Of a stretch of DNA of 50,964 bases, positions 44,608-50,964 are shown piece by piece. The DNA comes from Marinitoga litoralis (lineage in GTDB: Bacteria; Thermotogota; Thermotogae; Petrotogales; Petrotogaceae), in the NCBI RefSeq assembly GCF_016908145.1, contig NZ_JAFBDI010000016.1, positions 1-50,964 of the forward strand. The letters run 5' to 3'. The notes below the pieces were generated by a model. That model did not search any database. It had not been told where the DNA came from and saw only the letters and a list, made by a program, of their open reading frames with translations. How positions within the stretch are numbered: position 1 is the first letter of the stretch; each line of letters starts with the position of its first letter. A program made the translations under genes and the position numbers.

Positions 44608-47334
44608 ATGAAAATAAACAAAAAGAGTTCGATATTTATTGTTATATTAATATCTGTACTTACTATATTTTTCGGTTTTTATGCAGCAAAAGTTAGTGTT
44701 AAAGACAATATAGCAAGTTATGTTCCAAAGAACGACCCAGATAAAAAGATATATGATGAGGTTGCAGATGAATTTGGATTAAACGGAATTATACTCACAG
44801 GTGTAAAGTTTGATGATGCTTATAAACATTTTGGTGAAATAAATGCATTGACAGAAAAATTAAAAAAATTAAATGTTGTTGATAATGTTATTTCACCAGT
44901 TAATGCACCAAGAATTAGCGTTACAGAAGAAGGGGATATATCCGTTGGAAATTTAAAATCCAGTTATGATTTTTCAACATATGATTCATATGACTTTGAG
45001 AAATTGAAAAATGAGTTATTAAATGATGATATGATAAAAGGCAAATTTATTTCAGAAGATGGAAAAAGTGTGTTATTTGCCATTGGATTAAAAAAGAATG
45101 TTGAAGAAAAATCCGCAGGCTTGATGGTTGAAAACGTTTTTAAAGAAGCAAATGTTGACTATTACATTTTTGGAACTGCAATTGCAAATAGAGAAATTGA
45201 AGAGATAGTTAAAGACAATTTATTAAAGTTAATTCCTATTGTATTGATTCTTGTTATGCTTGTTCTTTACTTTAGTTATAAGAATATTGCAGGCGTAATT
45301 CTTCCTATCATTTCTGTATTAATAGCAGATATATGGACTGTTGGAATTATGTATCTTTTAGGTATTAATTTTAACATTACAACATCTGCAGTGCCAATTG
45401 CAGTAGTTGGGATTGGAACAGCATATCCCATTCATATCATTAGTAAATATTATGAAGAATTACATAGAGGAATTTCTGCCACAGATGCAGTTAATGAAAC
45501 ATTAAAACATGTTGGAACAGCGGTGGTATTAAGCGCATTAACCACTATAGCAGGATTTTTATCATTATTAACAGCTGATTTAACCCCTGTATGGCAGTTA
45601 GGTATTTTTACATCATTAGGAATTGCTTTAGCCTTATTGATGGCTACAGTTTTTGTACCTGCTATGTTGATGATTTTTCAACCTAAATCAAAAGCTAATC
45701 TTTCACAAGAAGGTGAAAGTCACTTATTAAAAACATTTACAAGTAAAATAATTTATCACAGAACAATTACATTGTCTATTATTTTATTTCTAATAATATT
45801 AACATCTTTCTTTATTCCAAAAATCAAATCTGATATGCAAATTGAAAACTTTATGAGTGAAAAAACTCATATGGTTCAGGGTTCTAAATTTCTGAGAAAG
45901 AATTTTGGTGGAAATGATTATATTTTTATAGATTTTCTTGCAAAAAAAGATAACACATTTAGAGATTTTTACTTTAATAGAACAATAAAGGATATTTCAA
46001 TGTATGCAAAAAATTCACCAGTAGTATCTCAAATTACTAACATAGGAGATGTTGTGGCGAATTTAACAGAAGGATTCACAGGTTATGAATATGTTCCAGG
46101 TTCTAATTATGCAATGGAACAAAACTATATGTTAATTGAAGGTAGTGAAGGAATAGATAAGATATTATCCACAGAAAAAAATGAAGCAATTTCTCAGATT
46201 ATGGTAAATACAAAAAGCTTTAGCGATGTGAAGATTTTAGAAAAAAAATTGAAAGAATATATTGATAACAATATTATAAAAGAATACAAAGTGGAAGACT
46301 TTGATATAGAAAATCCAGAGCATATAAAAGCGTATGGTAAAGAAATAAAACAATTTGTTATTTCCAGAAATGGTCATTACAATGAAGATATTTTAAATAC
46401 AATGATAGAAGCTAAATCAAAAGATATTGAAAAACTTATACCAAATTTAGATAAAAAATCATTATTTAACATGTTCAATGATTATCTTAAATACAACGAT
46501 GAAGACAGTACTGATTATGAAACATTTTTAATTTTAATCAATGGTGAAAAAGTGGAAGACTATATTTCTGAATATTATGAATACTTTTTATACGACTACG
46601 AACCAAATATAAGAGCAAATTATGCAAAAAGTAAATTATCTTCTTTGAATACCAATTTATCAGATAATTCTTTAAACGAGTTAGCTCAATATGTAAATGA
46701 CGAACAAGTCCCTGTAGAAGGCGGAAGTAATGTCCTTGAGGTTAGAGTAACCGGAATCCCTGTTCTAACAAATAAAGTTAACGATATGGTTTTTGATAAT
46801 CAAAAAGAAAGTATGTTATTTGCTTATTCATTAGTATTTATATTATTTGCAATTCAAATGCATTCGATAATTTTAGGATTATTAGCTTTAATTCCAATAA
46901 CCTTAACAATTATTGTAAACTTTGGAATTATGGGGTTAACTGGAATTTCTTTAAATGCCGCAACTGTTACTATAGCATCTATTACTATAGGTACTGGTAT
47001 TGACTATACAATTCATTATTTATCAAGATTTAAAAAGGAATATAGAGAAAACAAAGACAAATTTAAGGCAGCAGTAAGAACTTCTGCAACATCTGGAAGA
47101 GCAATATTAATCAATTCATTGGCCGTTATTTTAGGTTTTGCAACATTTATCTTTTCTGAAATAGGTATGCTTAAGCAATTTGGTATTTTAACAGCAACGG
47201 CAATGATTGTAGCGCCATTTTTAACTCTAACAATATTTCCTGTTTTAATGACCATGTTAAGCGATAAATTATTAACTAAATTTTCTAAAGATTCAGTTAT
47301 AAAAAAATTAAATAGTAGGAGGGTGAATGCATGA
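44608..47334 (+). CDS. RND superfamily exporter (MMPL-like)
   Basis: A 908-residue inner-membrane protein with two repeats: TM near 8-25, a periplasmic loop, five TMs (about 205-355), a TM near 385, a second large loop, and five TMs (about 735-890). The second repeat has the MMPL-type SITIGTGIDYTIHYLSRFKKE with the proton-relay Asp. In the first repeat the matching segment is VGIGTAYPIHIISKYYEEL, with no Asp. This class exports lipids or hydrophobic molecules using the proton or sodium gradient. ATG follows AAAGGAGGG. It overlaps the LolA-like gene by ATGA, so exporter, carrier and outer-membrane protein form one operon. Confidence 0.92.
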   Translation: MKINKKSSIFIVILISVLTIFFGFYAAKVSVKDNIASYVPKNDPDKKIYDEVADEFGLNGIILTGVKFDDAYKHFGEINALTEKLKKLNVVDNVISPVNAPRISVTEEGDISVGNLKSSYDFSTYDSYDFEKLKNELLNDDMIKGKFISEDGKSVLFAIGLKKNVEEKSAGLMVENVFKEANVDYYIFGTAIANREIEEIVKDNLLKLIPIVLILVMLVLYFSYKNIAGVILPIISVLIADIWTVGIMYLLGINFNITTSAVPIAVVGIGTAYPIHIISKYYEELHRGISATDAVNETLKHVGTAVVLSALTTIAGFLSLLTADLTPVWQLGIFTSLGIALALLMATVFVPAMLMIFQPKSKANLSQEGESHLLKTFTSKIIYHRTITLSIILFLIILTSFFIPKIKSDMQIENFMSEKTHMVQGSKFLRKNFGGNDYIFIDFLAKKDNTFRDFYFNRTIKDISMYAKNSPVVSQITNIGDVVANLTEGFTGYEYVPGSNYAMEQNYMLIEGSEGIDKILSTEKNEAISQIMVNTKSFSDVKILEKKLKEYIDNNIIKEYKVEDFDIENPEHIKAYGKEIKQFVISRNGHYNEDILNTMIEAKSKDIEKLIPNLDKKSLFNMFNDYLKYNDEDSTDYETFLILINGEKVEDYISEYYEYFLYDYEPNIRANYAKSKLSSLNTNLSDNSLNELAQYVNDEQVPVEGGSNVLEVRVTGIPVLTNKVNDMVFDNQKESMLFAYSLVFILFAIQMHSIILGLLALIPITLTIIVNFGIMGLTGISLNAATVTIASITIGTGIDYTIHYLSRFKKEYRENKDKFKAAVRTSATSGRAILINSLAVILGFATFIFSEIGMLKQFGILTATAMIVAPFLTLTIFPVLMTMLSDKLLTKFSKDSVIKKLNSRRVNA

Positions 47335-48092
47335 AAAGAAAGGCATTATTAATGACAGTTGTATTGATTTTAACTTCTTTTGTATTTGCTATTACAGGTC
47401 AGGAAGTACTTGATAATGTAAAGGATGAACATGATAACTTTAAAACAGAAAAATCATTGGTAATAATGAAATTAAAAGATTCAAATGGGGATATTAGAGA
47501 AAGAGAATTTGATATGTATTTAATGCATTCAGGTGACGATTCATTGGCTTTAGTAAGATTCCACAAACCATCAGAAGTTAAAAATATTACATTACTAACT
47601 TTATCTGATGACGAAATATATTTATATATGCCAGCATATAGAAAGACAAAGAGGATTTCTGGTGGAGCAAAAAATGGAAAATTTGTAGGATCAGATTTCA
47701 AATATAATGATATCTCTTTATTATATAACGAACAAACTGGTGATTACGATGCTAATTTAATAAAAGAAACAGATAAAGAATATGTAGTTGAAGTTATTCC
47801 ACATGAAAAAGACAATGATTACGGAAGAATAATTATGACAATAAAAAAGGAACATATGCTCTTTGAAAAAATTGAATTTTATAATCATGAAAATAAGTTA
47901 ATTAAGATAATGAATTTTAAAGATGAGAAAGATTTTGACGGTCATATTTTAGCAACAACAATTGAGTTAAACAATTTAGAAGAAAATCATTCAACTATAC
48001 TTGAAATAAAAAAAGTAGAATTTGATATACCAATTACAAAGAAATTCTTTGATATAGGAAATATATCAAAACCAGTATTGAAATATAAGTGA
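47331..48092 (+). CDS. LolA-like outer membrane lipoprotein-sorting protein
   Basis: A 253-residue exported protein: signal KRKALLMTVVLILTSFVFA, then a LolA/LolB-type half-barrel pattern (KTEKSLVIMKLKDSNGDIREREFDMYLM, LALVRFHKPSEVKNITLLTL, EIYLYMPAYRKTKRISGGAK, GSDFKYNDI). This variety is regularly encoded beside MMPL/RND exporters and may carry lipid or lipoprotein cargo across the periplasm. It has no lipobox. It overlaps both neighbours by four bases (ATGA and GTGA), indicating coupled translation, with the third gene's own site close by. Confidence 0.88.
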   Translation: MKRKALLMTVVLILTSFVFAITGQEVLDNVKDEHDNFKTEKSLVIMKLKDSNGDIREREFDMYLMHSGDDSLALVRFHKPSEVKNITLLTLSDDEIYLYMPAYRKTKRISGGAKNGKFVGSDFKYNDISLLYNEQTGDYDANLIKETDKEYVVEVIPHEKDNDYGRIIMTIKKEHMLFEKIEFYNHENKLIKIMNFKDEKDFDGHILATTIELNNLEENHSTILEIKKVEFDIPITKKFFDIGNISKPVLKYK

Positions 48093-48106
48093 GGGTGGTG
48101 CAAAAG

Positions 48107-49696
48107 ATGAAAAAAGGACTATTAATAATCTTAATGATATTATCAACACTTATAATTTTCGGTTTTAATGGTGAGTTGCAATATTTTTATGGTTATAACT
48201 TTTCTGAAGATGCTTCAACTACAATAAGTGGATTAAAAACAAATATAACTTTTGAAAATTCTTTAGATAATTTGTATTATAAATTATCTCTTGATTTATT
48301 TAAATTAAAAACTGGAAAGACAAATTTTGATTTTGATAGTAGTAATTATTCAATGTTTTTACCTTCAGAAATGTATTTGATAAAACCAAATATACCATGG
48401 ATGTTATATGTTTTAAATGAAGCATATGCTGATATATATTTTGATGAAGTAACTATGAGATTTGGAAGATTTATTTTAAACAATGGTAGTTCTACATTAT
48501 ACAGTCCTTCAATTTTGTTAAGTGCACATGATGGATTAAATCCATTTGAAAATTATAAAACATTACCAGTAGAAGGAATTAATATAAATGGTTATTTGGG
48601 TGATTATGTATATGATTTAACAGTAATTCCAGAAATATATGATAATATACCTGATTTTGTGTTATATCCTAAAACTATAAACGAAAATATTATTTATGGA
48701 AATGCAGCAACATTAACTTATCAATTTACTGAAAGCAAAGATGAAGTTAAAAAAGTAACTGAAGAGCTTATAACTGAATTAACAGAAGCTGGATTAGATC
48801 AAAATACAATAAATGTAAGGTTAGAAAATCCAGAATTATTAAAAGACGCTGGTTTAACAAAAGAACAAATTTATCAAGTATATATGGGAAAAACATTAAT
48901 GACATTACCTTCAACTTATGAAGTAAATACAATAACAGCTGAAGCTACAGATATAGATGAATTAAACGTAAAAAATATGAATTATGCAGCAAAAATGGCC
49001 TTCAATATTTTGGGATATGATTTAAAAATGGGATTCGTTCATGATCATTATCATTTCATGGTTCCAGAAAAAATAGATATAAATTATTCTGATGATGGAA
49101 CAGGTATTTCAAATACTGTAATGTATAGACCAGCAAGAAATTCTATTACTTTAGATGTTCAAGGCGTTTCAAATTTCTTTGATTCAATTAGTTATCATGG
49201 TGAAGCAGCATTTATTATGCCAGAAAGGATTTTTGTAACAGTAAATACCAGTTATTATATTCCAAATACTTCAAAACCAACAGAAACAATTTTAACTACA
49301 AATTCAACTGAAGTAGAGATATTTGATAAGTATTATTTTAAAGCAATTGGAGGTATAGAATATACAAAAGGTGAAGACTTTACTTTAGGAATAGAAGGAT
49401 TTAATGGATTACCAACTGAAGAATTAAAAGATCATATTTCATTTGGTGGAGATGTATATGTTAAAGCTAAATATTCAAATATCTCGATAGAAGCTTTAGT
49501 ATTGGCAGCTTTTTCAAAAGTTAATGATGAATATAAACCAGGATATATGACAAATTTAAAAATTGCTTTTTCAGGAATAGATAATTTTGAACCTTCAATG
49601 CAATTAAAATATGCTTATGCTGAAGATGATGAACACTCTTTAAAATCAATGGAAGAATTAAATTCAATCTCCTTAAATATTAAAATATACTTTTAA
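48107..49696 (+). CDS. Outer-membrane beta-barrel-like protein of the RND operon
   Basis: A 529-residue exported protein with a signal peptide (KKGLLIILMILSTLIIFGFNG). Alternating strand patterns run throughout (GELQYFYGYNFS; TMRFGRFILNNGS; MAFNILGYDLKMGFVH), ending in ISLNIKIYF with a terminal Phe as in outer-membrane barrels. A helical Glu/Lys-rich insert (about 215-275: KDEVKKVTEELITELTEAG) interrupts it. I start at ATG 48107, since GAGGGTGGTG precedes it. By position it is probably the outer-membrane partner of the RND exporter and LolA-like carrier. No closer family was recognised. Confidence 0.75.
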   Translation: MKKGLLIILMILSTLIIFGFNGELQYFYGYNFSEDASTTISGLKTNITFENSLDNLYYKLSLDLFKLKTGKTNFDFDSSNYSMFLPSEMYLIKPNIPWMLYVLNEAYADIYFDEVTMRFGRFILNNGSSTLYSPSILLSAHDGLNPFENYKTLPVEGININGYLGDYVYDLTVIPEIYDNIPDFVLYPKTINENIIYGNAATLTYQFTESKDEVKKVTEELITELTEAGLDQNTINVRLENPELLKDAGLTKEQIYQVYMGKTLMTLPSTYEVNTITAEATDIDELNVKNMNYAAKMAFNILGYDLKMGFVHDHYHFMVPEKIDINYSDDGTGISNTVMYRPARNSITLDVQGVSNFFDSISYHGEAAFIMPERIFVTVNTSYYIPNTSKPTETILTTNSTEVEIFDKYYFKAIGGIEYTKGEDFTLGIEGFNGLPTEELKDHISFGGDVYVKAKYSNISIEALVLAAFSKVNDEYKPGYMTNLKIAFSGIDNFEPSMQLKYAYAEDDEHSLKSMEELNSISLNIKIYF

Positions 49697-49764
49697 AAAC
49701 ACCTGCGCTCGAGTGGACTTACCCCCGAAAGTGGAACAAATAAAAAAAGTTAATTATTTTTTTC

Positions 49765-50579
49765 TCATAACGCATGGCTTCGGTACTCCACCGGAGCCAT
49801 GTTTTTTAACCTTCTTTGGTACCTTTTTTCATTGTAAAATCGTATATATTCTTCTATCATTTTGACGTATTCCTCTTTCTTCTTACTTCCATTTATTCTT
49901 ACCATCTCTTCTTTTAAGTGACTGAAGAAACTTTCTGCTGGTCCATTATCTTGTGGCGTTCCTTTCCTTGACATGCTTTGAATTATTCCCGCTTCTTTTA
50001 ACTTCTTTGCTGTAAGTATGTGTGTGAATTGAAATCCTCTATCTGTATGTAATATGCTCCCTTCTTTGTATCTCCCGCTTTCTATCCACCTTTCTATCGC
50101 GGTTATTACTAGTTTCATATTGTTCTTATTTCGTATTCTACTATCTCGTTGTTGTACAGGTCTTGAATTATCATTAAGTATAGTTTCCCATCTCTCGCTG
50201 TAATTTCTGTTATGTCGCTCACAAACTTTTCGTTTGCTTGGTTGCTTTTGAAGTTCCTTTTCAATTTGTCTTCTTCTATACTTTGGCTTTCAAAAACTAA
50301 CTTCCTCATGTTGTTTTTCTTCCTTATCTTCGCTGCTAATCCCTGCTCTTTCATTAATCTATAAACTCTCTTGTGATTTATCTTTCCCTTTTCAGTACTA
50401 TTGTTATTCGCCTGTATCCGTAGATCCCTTTGTACTCATTGTATATATTTTTAATTTCTTCTTTGATTTCACGCTCTTTCTCCTCCGATTTTATTATTCG
50501 GTAATATGTACTTCTTGAAATATTTGCTACTTCACACAACAATTCAATCCTAAATTCTTCCCTTAATTGCTTTATTATT
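49765..50579 (-). pseudogene. IS3-family OrfB (rve/DDE transposase), frameshifted
   Basis: Pieces from the 5' end: IIKQLREEFRIELLCEVANIS with SRSTYYR (near 50575-50500), then NIYNEYKGIYGYRRIT (near 50450-50405). After a frameshift come NHKRVYRLMKEQGLAAKIRKK and FVSDITEI (first Asp) to 50115. After a second frameshift come HTDRGFQFT (second Asp) and DNGPAESFFSHLKEE (Glu) to the stop at 49765. All three catalytic residues are still readable, so decay is recent. Confidence 0.85.
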
Positions 50580-50823
50580 TCAACTTTTGTTTTTTTTTAC
50601 TTCCCTTTCTTCAAGTACTTTCTCTATCAAAAGCTTTAAATACGCATTTTCTGCTTTTAATCTTTCCATTTCGTCTTGTGAAGAGTCTTTCCTAGGTCTG
50701 CCTTTCTTAAGTTCAACATTACCGTGTTTAAGATAATTACTTATCCACAAGCGAACTCTATTTTCTGGGATAGCTAAGAGTGAAGCTATAGTTTTTTTGG
50801 GAAGTTTCTGCTCTAAATGTAAA
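50580..50823 (-). pseudogene. IS3-family OrfA remnant, N-terminus lost
   Basis: Reads KLPKKTIASLLAIPENRVRLW (HTH), then NYLKHGNVELKKGRPRKDSS and a leucine-zipper-like ERLKAENAYLKLLIEKVLEE, ending KKNKS at TGA. This is the IS150-type OrfA layout. An A9 run (50590-50598 on the minus strand) lies in the usual place for programmed frameshifting into orfB. The start is missing at the ISL3-like junction. Confidence 0.8.
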
Positions 50824-50856
50824 AGTCAACACAATAATGGTTCTTTCCAAAGATAA

Positions 50857-50886
50857 TTGACAATAAAAGGTAAAAAATGCTATAAT
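50857..50886 (+). promoter_or_regulatory. Strong promoter inside the ISL3-like element
   Basis: Consensus TTGACA (50857-50862) and TATAAT (50881-50886) are separated by 18 bases. It points into the transposase gene that begins at 50915. Confidence 0.8.
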
Positions 50887-50914
50887 GAAAGCAAAAACGA
50901 AAGGGAAGAATAAA

Positions 50915-50964
50915 ATGAAAGAAATAGTAAAAATGCTGGATAAAAATTTAAAATATATAAAACA
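50915..50964 (+). CDS. ISL3-like transposase, first 16 residues only
   Basis: Begins MKEIVKMLDKNLKYIK and is cut by the window edge. This N-terminus is typical of ISL3-family transposases, which go on to a zinc-ribbon; that part is outside. The start follows AAGGGAAGA at a normal distance. Confidence 0.5.
   Translation, partial: MKEIVKMLDKNLKYIK

Larger units (their letters stand above)
49714..50838 (-). mobile_element. Broken IS3-family (IS150-like) element
   Basis: The element starts about 18 bases after the outer-membrane protein gene, where TGGACTTACCCCCGAAAGT (from 49714) looks like its terminal repeat. It contains remains of orfB and orfA on the minus strand with several frameshifts. 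The far end is missing: orfA is cut near 50824, next to the left end of an ISL3-like element, so that insertion truncated it. Confidence 0.75.
50839..50964 (+). mobile_element. Left end of an ISL3-like insertion sequence (runs off the window)
   Basis: GGTTCTTTCCAAAG at 50839 resembles ISL3-family terminal repeats. A consensus promoter, a ribosome site (AAGGGAAGA) and an open frame from 50915 follow. Confidence 0.55.

Noticed and set aside
1-50964. CRISPR arrays, tRNA or rRNA genes, prophage or integrase attachment sites
   Set aside because: No regularly spaced repeats, cloverleaf-like sequences, rRNA segments or phage structural genes were seen on reading through the window.

Overview
The window looks like a chromosome segment from an AT-rich, anaerobic, thermophilic member of the Thermotogota, most likely a Marinitoga-like member of the Petrotogales. 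This is an inference from very low GC, the gene mix (pyruvate phosphate dikinase, type I glutamine synthetase, GH13 maltodextrin enzyme, NrdH-like glutaredoxin, Fhs/FolD, PepF) and an outer-envelope protein set with lipoproteins and porin-like proteins. No rRNA, tRNA or CRISPR array was seen. Both ends are insertion-sequence debris: a decayed DDE transposase and an IS21-type fragment at 1-780, and a broken IS3/IS150-type element cut by the start of an ISL3-like element at 49714-50964.

Layout: 1-1000 IS remnants; 1014-2597 a large lipoprotein of unknown function; 2693-4441 PepF; 4579-7232 a translationally coupled metallophosphoesterase and a cytoplasmic ParB-like/BMP fusion; 7233-7728 a long non-coding region with nested inverted repeats, a T19 tract and a perfect 16-bp palindrome; 7729-10422 three unrecognised exported proteins, the last TolC-like in layout; 10444-17418 housekeeping genes (ppdK, gpsA, MazG-like, orphan substrate-binding protein, glnA, glutaredoxin); 17531-21676 STAS protein, GH13 enzyme, ABC-F ATPase; 21750-28823 an apparent operon of a PAS-PAS-GAF-GGDEF protein, a bacterial alpha-2-macroglobulin, a very small exported HExxH protein and a DUF1175 (YfaT-like) lipoprotein; 28924-30797 deoD and a pair of half-size chromate transporters.

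The most interesting block is 33286-40126. A minus-strand operon encodes CheR-TPR, a double CheW-like protein, CheA-REC, a methylesterase-only CheB, a REC-GGDEF diguanylate cyclase and a degenerate methyl-accepting protein. The set matches the Wsp type of chemosensory system, whose output is c-di-GMP rather than the flagellar motor. It runs into fhs and folD with only 12 bases between, and is transcribed divergently from a membrane-bound HD-GYP phosphodiesterase (40355-42013), so synthesis and breakdown of c-di-GMP are encoded back to back. The CheB gene has no ATG/GTG/TTG in frame before its active-site loop; it appears to start at a rare ATT codon, or to carry a one-base frameshift.

Downstream lies a textbook guanine-type purine riboswitch with a readable antiterminator/terminator switch (42053-42172) ahead of an NCS2 purine permease. 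Next come a zinc-ribbon/HTH protein that looks like a domesticated IS1595-type transposase and, divergent from it, an RND (MMPL-like) exporter, a LolA-like protein and an outer-membrane protein. A 10-bp direct repeat brackets that divergent promoter region, making the domesticated protein a candidate regulator.
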